A DNA stretch of 64,000 nucleotides from Nitrosomonadales bacterium (GCA_016218415.1 JACRED010000019.1:1-64000), one strand, 5' to 3'. Positions 43,618-52,928 are shown, counted from the stretch's first letter. Notes: generated by a model not told the origin, from the letters alone. A program made the numbers and translations.

Positions 43618-45290
43618 GAATCGCGTTATACCTAGTGACAGTGCTGCTGTTGGCGGGCTGCTCTACGTCAAATAACCGCAGCGGGACGATCGATGCCATT
43701 GAGCGGGAGATGGACGATGCGGCCAAGGCGAATGTGCAACCGAGCAAGGCCGAGGCGGTGAATGATGCACTAATGCCGCCACTGGCTGTGGCCATGCCCA
43801 GGGTCGGAGATAAACCGCTGGAAACCAAATTCGACCTGAATGTGAGCAATGCGTCGGTCAATCAGGTGTTCTCGGCCATCGTGTCCGGCACGCGTTACAG
43901 CATGTTGCTGCACCCCGAGGTGGGCGGGAGCATTTCGCTGAATCTGAAAGACGTGACGGTGTTCGAGGCGCTGGAAACGATACGTGAAATATACGGTTAC
44001 GATTACAAGGTGGACGGCACGCACATCTACATCATGCCGCTGACGCTGCAAACGCGGATATTCCAGGTGAGTTACCTGACCGGGCAACGCGAAGGCAAAT
44101 CGTCGCTGCGGGTCGCATCCGGATCGGTTGCCGATGTGGCCATCGGCGGAACAGGCGGCACGGGCGGTACCGGGACTGGAGCAACCACTTCCAGCGCCAA
44201 CCGCGACAGCAGCAAGGTGACCATGACTTCCAGTGCCGATTTCTGGGAAGAACTGAGCAAGGCGCTGAAAGCGATTGTGGGCGAGGAAAAGGGACGCAGC
44301 ATAGTCGTCAGCCCGATGTCGGGGGTGATCGTGGTGCGCGCGATGCCGGACGAATTGAAGAATGTCGCCGCCTATCTCAAGGCATCGCAGATTTCCATCG
44401 AGCGCCAGGTAATACTGGAGGCCAAGATAGTCGAAGTTCAGCTGAACGATGTTTTCCAGTCGGGCGTGAACTGGGCGTCGTTTAAATCCAACTCGCTCAA
44501 CCGCTCTTCGGTGGGGCAGTTGTCGTCCGGCACCAATCTCGCGCTGACCGGTGCGCTCACCAACGGTCTGGTGACTTCCACGCCTGGCACCAACCTGACT
44601 CTGGCCGGTGCCGCAGGGCAGGCTACCGGCTCCCTGTTCGGTCTGGCTTTCCAGACCAGCAACTTTGCCGCGCTGCTGAACTTCCTCGAATCCCAGGGTA
44701 ACGTGCATGTATTGTCCAGCCCGCGCATCGCGACACTGAACAACCAGAAGGCGGTGCTGAAGGTCGGTACGGATGAGTTTTTCGTGACCGAAGTGACCGG
44801 CGGCACACAGGCCACCTCCACGGTCGCGGGGACTGCGCCCTCGGTGAAAGTGCAGCCGTTCTTTTCCGGCATCGCGCTGGATGTGACGCCGCGTATCGAC
44901 GAGAACAACGAGATCATCCTGCATGTGCATCCTTCGGTCAGCACGGTATCGACCGTGAACAAGCTGGTGGATTTGGGGACGAGCATGGGGACCTACAATT
45001 TGCCGCTGGCGTCGAGTTCGGTTTCGGAGACGGATAGCGTGGTGCGCGCCAGGGACGGGCAGATCGTCGCCATCGGCGGTTTGATGCGCCAGGCGACCCA
45101 GGACGATGAATCCGGTTTGCCGATGCTGCCCAAGTCGATATTCGGCCAGACCAGCAAGCATACAGAAAAGCGCGAACTGGTGATTCTGTTGAAACCCACC
45201 GTGGTGGACAGCGACAAGGACTGGTCGGATGACATCACGCGCAGTCGCGATCGTTTCAGCAGCATGAACGGGCGGGGCACAAAGCCTTGA
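43614..45290 (+). CDS. mshL: MSHA pilus secretin MshL
   Basis: 558 aa lipoprotein; lipobox LLAGC (Cys16). N-terminal STN/N0 domain (about 80-150, FDLNVSNASVNQVFSAIV), N1 region, a glycine-rich loop (GGTGGTGGTGTG, about 180-192), and the secretin domain (about 265-540) with IVVSPMSGVIVVRAMPDEL, ILEAKIVEVQLNDVFQSGVN and the C-terminal RELVILLKPTVV signature. It forms the outer-membrane pore for the MSHA pilus. Confidence 0.96.
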   Translation: MRIALYLVTVLLLAGCSTSNNRSGTIDAIEREMDDAAKANVQPSKAEAVNDALMPPLAVAMPRVGDKPLETKFDLNVSNASVNQVFSAIVSGTRYSMLLHPEVGGSISLNLKDVTVFEALETIREIYGYDYKVDGTHIYIMPLTLQTRIFQVSYLTGQREGKSSLRVASGSVADVAIGGTGGTGGTGTGATTSSANRDSSKVTMTSSADFWEELSKALKAIVGEEKGRSIVVSPMSGVIVVRAMPDELKNVAAYLKASQISIERQVILEAKIVEVQLNDVFQSGVNWASFKSNSLNRSSVGQLSSGTNLALTGALTNGLVTSTPGTNLTLAGAAGQATGSLFGLAFQTSNFAALLNFLESQGNVHVLSSPRIATLNNQKAVLKVGTDEFFVTEVTGGTQATSTVAGTAPSVKVQPFFSGIALDVTPRIDENNEIILHVHPSVSTVSTVNKLVDLGTSMGTYNLPLASSSVSETDSVVRARDGQIVAIGGLMRQATQDDESGLPMLPKSIFGQTSKHTEKRELVILLKPTVVDSDKDWSDDITRSRDRFSSMNGRGTKP

Positions 45291-45291
45291 T

Positions 45292-46248
45292 ATGTATCTA
45301 CAGCACTTTGGCCTGCGCGAACCACCCTTCGGCCTGACTCCGGATACCAGCTTTTTTTTCGCCTGCTCCAGCTATCAGGAAGCGCTCAACACGCTGCTGG
45401 TGGCCGCGCGCAACGGCGAGGGTTTCATCAAGATCACAGGCGAAGTGGGCAACGGCAAGACTTTGTTGTGCCGAAAATTTCTCGCCACGCTTAATCAGGG
45501 CAGGCAATCCACCACGCTGATCGGCACGCAGGATCAGGCGGCCAGCGCGCCGCCCGCGCCGCGATTCATCACCGCATATATTCCCAACCCCTATCTTGAA
45601 CCCAAGAGTCTGCTGCTGGCGTTGGCGGAAGAATTCCGCTTGCCGCAGGAACCGAATACCGACCAGCATCTGCTGCTGAAAAGTCTGACGCAGGCGTTGC
45701 TGGAATGCGCCAGCAAAGGCCAGCGCGCGCTGGTGTGTCTGGATGAGGCGCAGGCGATGCCGCTGGAAAGTCTCGAAGTGTTGCGGCTGCTCACCAATCT
45801 TGAAACCGAGAAGCGCAAGTTGTTGCAGGTGGTGTTGTTCGGGCAGCCGGAACTGAACGAGCGGCTGCGGCACAACTCGATACGCCAATTGCGGCAGCGC
45901 ATCAGCTTTCAATACGACCTGCAAGGTTTGCGCAAGGACGAACTGGAGCGTTATTTGCGCCATCGCCTGGGCGTGGCGGGCTTCGCCGGCGAAACGATGT
46001 TCAGCAAGGGAGCGGTGGGCAAACTGCACCGCATCACGCGCGGCACGCCGAGACTGGTCAACATTGTGGCGCACAAGGCGATGATGCTGGCCTTTGGCGA
46101 GGGCAGGCAGCAGGTGCTGGCCAGCCATATCCGCGATGCCGCGGCCGACACGCCGGAAGTCCGCCGCGATTGGCTGCCCTGGGCGGTGGCGCTCGCCTCG
46201 GTAACGATGCTCGCACTGATGGCGATCTCGTGGAGAGCGCTGCAATGA
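45292..46248 (+). CDS. mshM: MSHA biogenesis AAA ATPase MshM (ExeA-like)
   Basis: 318 aa, 1 bp after mshL. N-terminal FGLREPPFGLTPDTSFFF is the ExeA/GspA signature; Walker A GEVGNGKTLLC (about residues 47-57), Walker B RALVCLDEAQAM (about 145-156), sensor LFGQPEL. A C-terminal membrane segment (about 293-313) anchors it. GspA-type ATPases help place the secretin through the peptidoglycan. ATGA overlap with mshN. Confidence 0.94.
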   Translation: MYLQHFGLREPPFGLTPDTSFFFACSSYQEALNTLLVAARNGEGFIKITGEVGNGKTLLCRKFLATLNQGRQSTTLIGTQDQAASAPPAPRFITAYIPNPYLEPKSLLLALAEEFRLPQEPNTDQHLLLKSLTQALLECASKGQRALVCLDEAQAMPLESLEVLRLLTNLETEKRKLLQVVLFGQPELNERLRHNSIRQLRQRISFQYDLQGLRKDELERYLRHRLGVAGFAGETMFSKGAVGKLHRITRGTPRLVNIVAHKAMMLAFGEGRQQVLASHIRDAAADTPEVRRDWLPWAVALASVTMLALMAISWRALQ

Positions 46249-47372
46249 GCGTCATCAATCAGGTGCTCAACCAGCTCGAACAGCGCGGCGCGCACACCGC
46301 CGCAGAGCAAACCATGGTGCGCGTCGTGCACCATCCGCGGCGCGATTTTGTCATGCCCCTGCTGGCGGCCGGATTTGTGCTGGTAGCCGCGCTTGCCGCA
46401 TGGCAATGGATGGCGACACGCAAGCCGGACGTGGTGGAGGCGAAGACTGCATCCAAAGCGGGCAATCCTGCGGGCGTTGCCGAGCCCGATCTGCTGGCGC
46501 TGCAAACGCGAGCGGCCGGGGCTGTGCCTGCGGCAAACGTTCCGGAAGGGGAGCCGCCGGTCGCCCCGATTGCGCCAGCCTCGCGCTTGAGTCTTGAGCT
46601 GGGTTCCCTGCCGCTGCCTGACAGCCTGCGCCAGAATTCCGGACTAGCCTTGAAGGGCGGCAATGTGGTGCCGGCTGAAAATGTGGCGTCAACTGCCGGG
46701 ACCCGGGCAGGCACGCCGGCAATACCGGTGCGGGCAAAGCCCGCCGCAAAAGAAAAAGTCGCGGCTTCAGCATCCGATGGCGCTGCGCCGATGAAACGGG
46801 TCAGCGTTTCGCAGCAGGCCGACGCGGAGTTTCGCAGGGCAGCCGGGTTGATGCAGCTGGGCCGTATTGCCGACGCGATGGCCGGATACGAGGCGGCATT
46901 GCGACTGGACGCGGGGCACGATGCGGCGAGGCAGGCTTTGGTCGCCTTGCTGCTTGAAGGCAAGCGCAACGCGGACGCCGAAAAGGTGCTGTTCGACGGG
47001 CTGAACAGCAAACCCGAACATACCGGACTGACGATGCTGCTGGCACGCTTGCAGGTGGAGCGCGGCGCGCTTGAACAGGCCGTAATGACACTGGAAAAAT
47101 CGCTGCCCTTTGCCGAAACCCAAGCCGATTACCGCGCGTTTCTGGCGGCACTATTGCAGCGCCAGAATCGCAACGAGGAGGCGATCGGGCATTACCAGGT
47201 CGTGTTGCAGCACGCTCCGGGCAACGGCATCTGGCTGATGGGCTACGGTATTTCCCTGCAGGCCGTGCAGCGCAATGCCGAAGCCAAAGATGCGTTCCAG
47301 CGCGCACTCGATACGCAGACGCTCAGCCCCGAGTTGCAGGCGTTCGTGCAGCAAAAGATCAAAGGGCTGTAG
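46245..47372 (+). CDS. mshN: MSHA biogenesis TPR protein MshN
   Basis: 375 aa, ATG overlapping the mshM stop. N-terminal VINQVLNQLEQRG and a membrane segment (about 36-55), a long Ala/Pro-rich linker (about 60-190) and TPR repeats in the C-terminal half (RAAGLMQLGRIADAMAGYEA, LLLEGKRNADAEKVLFDGL, LLQRQNRNEEAIGHYQVVL). Last gene of the MSHA locus; its end overlaps the convergent comF gene by 14 bases. Confidence 0.92.
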   Translation: MSVINQVLNQLEQRGAHTAAEQTMVRVVHHPRRDFVMPLLAAGFVLVAALAAWQWMATRKPDVVEAKTASKAGNPAGVAEPDLLALQTRAAGAVPAANVPEGEPPVAPIAPASRLSLELGSLPLPDSLRQNSGLALKGGNVVPAENVASTAGTRAGTPAIPVRAKPAAKEKVAASASDGAAPMKRVSVSQQADAEFRRAAGLMQLGRIADAMAGYEAALRLDAGHDAARQALVALLLEGKRNADAEKVLFDGLNSKPEHTGLTMLLARLQVERGALEQAVMTLEKSLPFAETQADYRAFLAALLQRQNRNEEAIGHYQVVLQHAPGNGIWLMGYGISLQAVQRNAEAKDAFQRALDTQTLSPELQAFVQQKIKGL

Positions 47373-48105
47373 CGCCGCGCCCCTGCGCGTGCTGGTGTGG
47401 CAAGGTTCTGGCCACCACCCATGTGCTGATTTCTGCCGCGCCCTGTTTTAGCACTGCACCGGCGAGCGAGTTCAGACTGGCGCCGGTGGTCAGCACATCG
47501 TCCACCAGCGCAACCCGTTTGCCGGTCAAATCCATATCGCAGTGAAACGCGTTGCGCACATTCTTCTTGCGTTCCTTCCAGGGCAGCGCTGATTGGGGCG
47601 GCGTGTCGCGCACCCGCTGGCATGCGTCGGGCAACAGACTGAGCCCGTGTCTGCGCGCGATCCTCGCGGCCAGCAACAGCGACTGGTTGAAGCCGCGCTC
47701 GCGCAGCTTGGCGGGATGCAGCGGCATCGGGATCACATAATCGGGCAGCACGGTTTGATTGATGCGCTGCGCCAGCTTTTCGGCGAAGGCTGGCGCCAGC
47801 GCGAGCTGCTCGCCGTATTTCATTCCCTGTATCAGCTTGTCCAGCGGAAAGGCGTAACCGAATACTGCCGTGGTGCGGGCAAACAGCGGCGGATGCGACA
47901 GGCAGCGTCCGCACACTTCGCCGGTCGGTGTAGGCAACGCGCAGACCGGACAATGCGGGACATCCAGATAGGGCAAAGACGCGTCACAAGCCGCGCACCA
48001 CAAGCCATCCCGGCTCATGCTGCCGCACAGTACACAGGGTTGTGCAGGCAGGATGTGCTCGATTATTGAGCCGATGTTCAGAAAATGACTGCGTGCAATT
48101 GACAA
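47359..48105 (-). CDS. comF: ComF family phosphoribosyltransferase-like protein
   Basis: 248 aa. N-terminal zinc-finger cysteines (CVLC, CAAC, CPVC, CGRC) followed by a phosphoribosyltransferase domain with the PRPP motif VALVDDVLTTGAS (about residues 193-205) and PMPLHPAKLRERGFNQS. ComF homologs are linked to DNA uptake in competent bacteria; the biochemical role is unclear. Often found next to biotin genes in betaproteobacteria. Divergent from bioB (69 bp between). Confidence 0.9.
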   Translation of the reverse strand: MSIARSHFLNIGSIIEHILPAQPCVLCGSMSRDGLWCAACDASLPYLDVPHCPVCALPTPTGEVCGRCLSHPPLFARTTAVFGYAFPLDKLIQGMKYGEQLALAPAFAEKLAQRINQTVLPDYVIPMPLHPAKLRERGFNQSLLLAARIARRHGLSLLPDACQRVRDTPPQSALPWKERKKNVRNAFHCDMDLTGKRVALVDDVLTTGASLNSLAGAVLKQGAAEISTWVVARTLPHQHAQGRGATAL

Positions 48106-48174
48106 GGCGTTACCCTTTCAAGGATGATGCCGCGCTCCGATGATACCCGCAAGCCGATACCCGGTTAAGACCTT

Positions 48175-49170
48175 ATGAACACCGAAACAGTCAAATTCAT
48201 CCGCCCCGTCAAGACCAGTGACACTCCGCAACGCTGGAGCGTGCCGGATGTTGAAGCGTTGTTCAAACTGCCGTTCGCCGACCTGATGTTCCGCGCACAG
48301 CAGGTGCACCGCGAACATTTCGACCCGAACGCGGTGCAGCTCTCCACGCTGTTGTCGATCAAGACCGGCGGTTGCTCGGAAGATTGCGGCTATTGCCCGC
48401 AGTCCGCGTTCCACAATGCGGGGGTGGAGAACCGCAAGATGCTGGATGTGAGCGAAGTGGTCAAGGCCGCGAAAGCCGCGCAGCAGAGCGGCGCGGACCG
48501 TTTCTGCATGGGTGCTGCGTGGCGCGAACCCAGCGCAGAAGATATGTTGAGCGTAGTTGAGATGGTCAAGGCGGTGCGCGGATTGGGCATGGAGACCTGC
48601 GCGACACTGGGTATGCTCAATGATGAGCAGACCGAACAATTGCGTACTGCCGGTCTCGATTACTACAACCACAACCTCGACACCTCGCCGGAATTCTACG
48701 GCGATATCATCAGCACTCGCGATTACCAGGACAGGCTGGACACGCTGGAGCGCGTGCGCCGCGCGGGCATGCACGTGTGCAGCGGCGGCATCGTCGGCAT
48801 GGGCGAGAACCTGACACAGCGCGCCGGGCTGGTTGCCCAGCTCGCCAACATGAACCCCTACCCCGAGAGCGTGCCGATCAACAATCTGGTGAAGGTGGAA
48901 GGCACGCCGCTGGCGCAAACCGAAGACCTCGACCCGCTGGATTTTGTGCGCACCATTGCGGTGGCGCGCATCACGATGCCGACTGCACGTGTACGTCTTT
49001 CCGCAGGACGCCAGCAGATGTCCGATGCGATACAAGCGCTATGCTTCCTCGCCGGCGCGAACTCGATCTTCTACGGCGAGCAACTGCTGACGACCGGCAA
49101 TCCCGAGGCTGAGCGCGATCGCGCGTTGCTGGACAAGCTGGGGATGTATCCGTTTGCTGAAAAACACTAA
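48175..49170 (+). CDS. bioB: Biotin synthase
   Basis: 331 aa. Radical SAM enzyme inserting sulfur into dethiobiotin. The CxxxCxxC motif is in [16 protein letters not shown] (about residues 63-78); [19 protein letters not shown] and [11 protein letters not shown] are the remaining biotin-synthase signatures, including the arginine that binds the 2Fe-2S cluster. First gene of a bioB-F-H-C-D cluster; bioA is not in the window. Confidence 0.98.
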   Translation: MNTETVKFIRPVKTSDTPQRWSVPDVEALFKLPFADLMFRAQQVHREHFDPNAVQLSTLLSIKTGGCSEDCGYCPQSAFHNAGVENRKMLDVSEVVKAAKAAQQSGADRFCMGAAWREPSAEDMLSVVEMVKAVRGLGMETCATLGMLNDEQTEQLRTAGLDYYNHNLDTSPEFYGDIISTRDYQDRLDTLERVRRAGMHVCSGGIVGMGENLTQRAGLVAQLANMNPYPESVPINNLVKVEGTPLAQTEDLDPLDFVRTIAVARITMPTARVRLSAGRQQMSDAIQALCFLAGANSIFYGEQLLTTGNPEAERDRALLDKLGMYPFAEKH

Positions 49171-49177
49171 AACCCTG

Positions 49178-49238
49178 ATCCGCAGATTTCGCAGATTTAC
49201 ACAGATTGAGTCGGCGTTAATCTGTGTAATCTGCGGAT
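49178..49238. repeat. ATCCGCAGATT inverted repeat between bioB and bioF
   Basis: Left arm 49178-49207 and right arm AATCTGTGTAATCTGCGGAT (49219-49238) pair with an extra about 10-bp unit (TCGCAGATTT) in the left arm. Related elements lie at 51209-51277 and, degenerate, 52826-52842, all within or at the end of the bio operon. The bioF start follows 11 bases later. Confidence 0.85.
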
Positions 49239-49249
49239 GAAGATCGATT

Positions 49250-50404
49250 GTGCCATTCTCACAATTACAAACTGAACTCGACGAGCGTATGGCGCAAGGC
49301 CTGCTGCGGCAGCGCCGCACGCTGCAAAGTCCGCAGTCGCCCCACATCGTCGTCGACGGCAAGCCCTACCTGTCCTTCTGCAGCAACGACTATCTCGGCT
49401 TGGCCAATCATCCTGAATTGATAGATGCGATGCAGCGGGGCGCGGCGCAGTACGGTGCGGGTGCGGGTGCGGCGCATCTGGTGAGCGGGCATACGCGGGC
49501 GCATCACGAGCTGGAAGTTGCGCTCGCAGATTTTGTGAGCAAACCCGCCGCATTGCTGTTCTCTACCGGCTATATGGCGAATCTGGGCGCGGTGCAGGCG
49601 CTGGTCGGCAAGGGTGACACGGTATTCGCCGACAAGCTGAACCATGCATCGCTGAACGACGCGATGTTGCTGTCGCGCGCCGAGGTGCAACGCTACCGCC
49701 ACAACGACATCGCGCAACTCGCGCAGCTGCTGGAGAAGCCCAGGAGCGGGCGCAAACTCGTCATTGCCGATGCGGTGTTCAGCATGGATGGCGACCTCGC
49801 ACCGCTGCCGGAATTGCTGGCGCTGTGCGAGCGGCACGATGCCTGGATGCTGGTCGATGACGCGCACGGATTTGGCGTGCTGGGCGAACAGGGGCGAGGT
49901 TCACTGGCGCATTTCAAACTGGATTCGCCGCGCATCATCTATATGGCGACGCTGGGCAAGGCGGCGGGTGTGTTCGGCGCATTCGTCGCGGCGGAGCAAG
50001 TGGTCATCAATACGCTGGTCAACCACGCGCACAGCTATGTCTACACCACGGCCACGCCGCCCGCATTGTCGGTTGCGTTGCTGGATAGCATTAAACTTAT
50101 TGAGCAGGGCGACGGGTTGCGCGCGCATTTGCAGTTGCTGCTCGCGCAATTGCGCAGCGGCCTGCACGATCTGCGCTGGAAGCTGATGCCGTCTTCGACC
50201 GCGATACAGCCGCTGCTGATCGGCGACAACAAGGCGGCACTGGAGCTGAGCAACGCCCTGCGCGAGCGCGGCATCTGGGTCGCGGCGATCCGTCCGCCCA
50301 CGGTGCCGCAGGGCACCGCGCGGCTGCGCATCACCCTGTCTGCCGCGCATACCGCAGCGGACGTAACACGTTTGATCGGGGCATTGCATGAGCTTGCACG
50401 TTGA
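49250..50404 (+). CDS. bioF: 8-amino-7-oxononanoate synthase
   Basis: 384 aa with a GTG start. PLP enzyme joining pimeloyl-ACP (or -CoA) to alanine. Signatures: FCSNDYLGLANHP, GAGAAHLVSGHTRAHHELE, DDAHGFGVLGEQGRG and the PLP lysine in TLGKAAGVFGAF (about residue 237). Its 3' end overlaps bioH by 17 bases. Confidence 0.97.
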   Translation: MPFSQLQTELDERMAQGLLRQRRTLQSPQSPHIVVDGKPYLSFCSNDYLGLANHPELIDAMQRGAAQYGAGAGAAHLVSGHTRAHHELEVALADFVSKPAALLFSTGYMANLGAVQALVGKGDTVFADKLNHASLNDAMLLSRAEVQRYRHNDIAQLAQLLEKPRSGRKLVIADAVFSMDGDLAPLPELLALCERHDAWMLVDDAHGFGVLGEQGRGSLAHFKLDSPRIIYMATLGKAAGVFGAFVAAEQVVINTLVNHAHSYVYTTATPPALSVALLDSIKLIEQGDGLRAHLQLLLAQLRSGLHDLRWKLMPSSTAIQPLLIGDNKAALELSNALRERGIWVAAIRPPTVPQGTARLRITLSAAHTAADVTRLIGALHELAR

Positions 50405-51209
50405 CCGTTACGAACACCGTGGTTCAGACAGTGGTGCGCCGTTGCTGCTGATCCACGGCTGGGGCATGCACGGTGGCATGTGGCGCGGCGTTGCCGAACA
50501 GCTGGCGCAACACTGCGATGTGTATGCGGTGGATCTGCCGGGGCATGGATATAGCGAGCTCCCCTCGCCCGCAGGCGGGAGAGGGGGTGGGGGTGAGGGA
50601 CGTTCTGCATCACTCTCGCTGGATTCCTTGGTCGATCAACTCTCCGCGCAATTCGATGAGCCGCTCGCCGTGTGCGGCTGGTCGCTGGGCGGGCAGGTGG
50701 CATTGCGCTGGGCGCTGCGACATCCGCAACAAGTGGAACGATTGGTGATGGTGGCGAGCACGCCGTGCTTCGTGCGGCTGGACGGCTGGAAGTATGCGTT
50801 GAGCGCCGAGATACTTGAGGAGTTTGCGGTCAATCTGCAGAAGAATTATGCAATGACGCTGAAGCGCTTCCTGTCGTTGCAGATGCGCGGCAGCGAGCAG
50901 GAGCGCGAAGTGCTGGCGGTGCTGCGCGACGGGTTGTTCAGCCGGGGCGAGCCAAATCTGGCCGCGTTGCAGGCCGGGCTGGAGATACTGCGCGGCAGCG
51001 ACCAGCGCGCCGCGTTGCCCGAGTTGCGGCAGGCCACGCTGGTGCTGGCGGGCGAACGCGATACGCTGATCCCGCACCAGGCCACGCAGTATCTGGCGGA
51101 CAGGATACCGGACGGGCGGCTGGCGACGATCAGGGGAGCTGCGCACGCGCCGTTTTTGTCGCACCCGGATGAGTTTGTCGGGCTGATAAAGGATTTCTTG
51201 AAAGGATGA
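50388..51209 (+). CDS. bioH: Pimeloyl-ACP methyl ester esterase BioH (with in-frame repeat insert)
   Basis: 273 aa alpha/beta hydrolase that releases pimeloyl-ACP methyl ester. HGWGMHGGMW near the N-terminus, nucleophile elbow GWSLGGQVAL, acid GERDTLIP, histidine AAHAPFLSHPDEF. Between DLPGHGYSEL and SLDSLVDQL lies an extra GRGGGGEGR-rich stretch of about 20 residues encoded by a palindromic repeat (50559-50600), absent from usual BioH. It falls in a surface loop before the nucleophile, so activity may survive. Confidence 0.92.
   Translation: MSLHVDRYEHRGSDSGAPLLLIHGWGMHGGMWRGVAEQLAQHCDVYAVDLPGHGYSELPSPAGGRGGGGEGRSASLSLDSLVDQLSAQFDEPLAVCGWSLGGQVALRWALRHPQQVERLVMVASTPCFVRLDGWKYALSAEILEEFAVNLQKNYAMTLKRFLSLQMRGSEQEREVLAVLRDGLFSRGEPNLAALQAGLEILRGSDQRAALPELRQATLVLAGERDTLIPHQATQYLADRIPDGRLATIRGAAHAPFLSHPDEFVGLIKDFLKG
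50559..50600. repeat. In-frame palindromic repeat inside bioH
   Basis: CTCCCCTCGCCCGC AG GCGGGAGAGGG plus GGTGGGGGTGAGGGA; core CCCGC/GCGGG at 50568-50579. Same CCCTC...GAGGG family as in hemW and at 52878-52928. In both genes it is read in the frame that yields G-x-G-x-GEGR. Confidence 0.78.
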
Positions 51210-51277
51210 TCTGCAGATTACGCAGATTAAAAGCAAAGGCTGAGTTAAATCTGCGCAAATCTGCGTAATCTGCGGAT
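51209..51277. repeat. ATCTGCAGATT inverted repeat between bioH and bioC
   Basis: Left arm ATCTGCAGATTACGCAGATT (51209-51228) and right arm AATCTGCGTAATCTGCGGAT (51258-51277). The left arm starts on the last base of the bioH stop. Same family as 49178-49238. bioC begins 11 bases after it, exactly as bioF does after the other copy. Confidence 0.85.
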
Positions 51278-51287
51278 AAAGGTTGTT

Positions 51288-52160
51288 ATGAACGAATTCG
51301 AAATAGACAAAAAACAAGTGCGCCGTGCTTTCAGCAAGGCCGCGCCGGACTACGACGCGACTGCGGTGATGCAGCGCGAGGTGTGCTCGCGGATGCTGGA
51401 GCGGCTGGATTACATCAGGATGAAACCATTGAGCATCCTGGATGCAGGCAGCGGCACCGGCTGGGGGACGCGGCAGCTGGCGCAGCGCTATCCGGCTGCG
51501 CAGGTGGTCGCGCTGGACATCGCGATCGGCATGCTGCACACCGCGCGCGGGCGTTCCGGCTGGTGGCGCAAGCTGTTCGGCGGCGAAAAGCAGTTGCAGC
51601 TGTGCGCCGATATCGAGGCGCTTCCGGTGGCGGCGAATAGTGTCGAGATGGTGTGGTCTAACCTCGCGGTGCAGTGGTGCAACGACCTGCCTGCGACTTT
51701 CACCGAGTTGCATCGCGTTTTGAAGGTGGACGGGCTGCTGATGTTCAGCACCTTCGGGCCGGACACGCTGAAGGAGCTGCGCATCGCCTTCAACGGCGTC
51801 GACGAACACAACCATCTGAACCGCTTCGCCGACATGCACGACATCGGCGACATGCTGATGGCCAGCGGCTTCGCCGAACCGGTGATGGACATGGAGATGC
51901 TGACGCTGACCTACGGCGACGTGCGCGCCGTGTTGCAAGACCTCAAGACGATAGGCGCGCACAATGCCACGGCGGGCAGGAATCGCGGGTTGATGGGCAA
52001 GCAGGCCTGGGCGCGGCTGATCGAGAATTACGAACGCCTGCGCAACAACGGCAAGCTGCCCGCGACCTTCGAGGTGGTGTACGGCCACGCGTGGAAACCC
52101 CAGCCGCGCACCACCCGCGACGGAGCGGCGATCATCAAGACTTCGTTCAAGCTGAAATGA
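51288..52160 (+). CDS. bioC: Malonyl-ACP O-methyltransferase BioC
   Basis: 290 aa. Methylates malonyl-ACP to start pimelate synthesis. SAM motif ILDAGSGTGWGTRQLA (about residues 47-62), VVALDIAIGML, the post-motif SNLAVQWCNDLP, and the BioC-specific FSTFGPDTLKELR. N-terminal FEIDKKQVRRAFSKAAPDYD is typical. Overlaps bioD by 4 bases. Confidence 0.96.
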   Translation: MNEFEIDKKQVRRAFSKAAPDYDATAVMQREVCSRMLERLDYIRMKPLSILDAGSGTGWGTRQLAQRYPAAQVVALDIAIGMLHTARGRSGWWRKLFGGEKQLQLCADIEALPVAANSVEMVWSNLAVQWCNDLPATFTELHRVLKVDGLLMFSTFGPDTLKELRIAFNGVDEHNHLNRFADMHDIGDMLMASGFAEPVMDMEMLTLTYGDVRAVLQDLKTIGAHNATAGRNRGLMGKQAWARLIENYERLRNNGKLPATFEVVYGHAWKPQPRTTRDGAAIIKTSFKLK

Positions 52161-52825
52161 GCTATTTTGTTACCGGTACCGATACCGATGTCGGCAAGAC
52201 GCTGGTCAGCTGCGCGCTGCTGCATGGTTTTGCCGCACAGGGCAGGCGGGTGGTCGGCATGAAGCCGGTTGCGGCGGGATGCGACGACAATGAGGTCAAT
52301 GAGGACGTGCGCCAGTTGCGCGCGGCGAGCAACGTGGCGGCCAGCGTGGGGCAGGTCAACCCTTATTGTTTTGCGCAGGCTATAGCGCCGCACCTGGCCG
52401 CGCAATTCGTCGGTGTCATCATCAATCTGGAGCGTATCGTAGTATCGTTCAGGGAGTTGAATGGACAGGCCGATGTGGTGGTTGTGGAAGGTGCCGGCGG
52501 ATTTCTGGTGCCGTTGAATGCGACGCAGGATGGCGCAGACATGGCTGCCCAGCTCGGCATTCCGGTCATATTGGTGGTGGGGATGCGTCTGGGATGCCTG
52601 AACCATGCGCTGCTGACGGTCGAAGCTATCAGTTCGCGGGGGCTGGTTCTGGCCGGCTGGGTGGCGAACGTGGTGGACGGTAACATGGCGATGCTGGGCG
52701 AGAATGTCGCGGCATTGCGGCAGCGCATCGCCGCGCCGTTGCTGGGTGTGGTGCCGAGGATGGAGGAGCCGGATGCGCGGGTGGCGGCGGGGTGTCTGGA
52801 TTTGGGGTTGCTGGGGCGGGATTGA
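52157..52825 (+). CDS. bioD: ATP-dependent dethiobiotin synthetase
   Basis: 222 aa from the ATG overlapping the bioC stop. Closes the ureido ring with CO2 and ATP. P-loop GTDTDVGKTLVSCAL (about residues 7-21), substrate lysine in GMKPVAAGC, VVVEGAGGFLVPLN. Last gene of the biotin cluster. Confidence 0.97.
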   Translation: MSYFVTGTDTDVGKTLVSCALLHGFAAQGRRVVGMKPVAAGCDDNEVNEDVRQLRAASNVAASVGQVNPYCFAQAIAPHLAAQFVGVIINLERIVVSFRELNGQADVVVVEGAGGFLVPLNATQDGADMAAQLGIPVILVVGMRLGCLNHALLTVEAISSRGLVLAGWVANVVDGNMAMLGENVAALRQRIAAPLLGVVPRMEEPDARVAAGCLDLGLLGRD

Positions 52826-52928
52826 TCCGCAGGTTTCTGCGGCGGATTAAACTCAGGTTGCATGGAAGCGAAGAGATTACCCCCATCCCACCCTTCCCCC
52901 TTGCAGGGGGAGGGTTAGGGTGGGGGTA
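52826..52928. repeat. Two repeat elements after bioD
   Basis: First, TCCGCAG GTTT CTGCGG (hairpin 52827-52842) continuing GCGGATTAAACTCAGG, a degenerate relative of the bio-operon ATCCGCAG repeats. Second, a long imperfect palindrome at 52878-52928: TACCCCCATCCCACCC... TTGCA ...GGGGGAGGG and GGGTGGGGGTA, of the same CCCTC...GAGGG family seen inside hemW and bioH. It could also act as a terminator stem for the bio operon. Confidence 0.7.
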
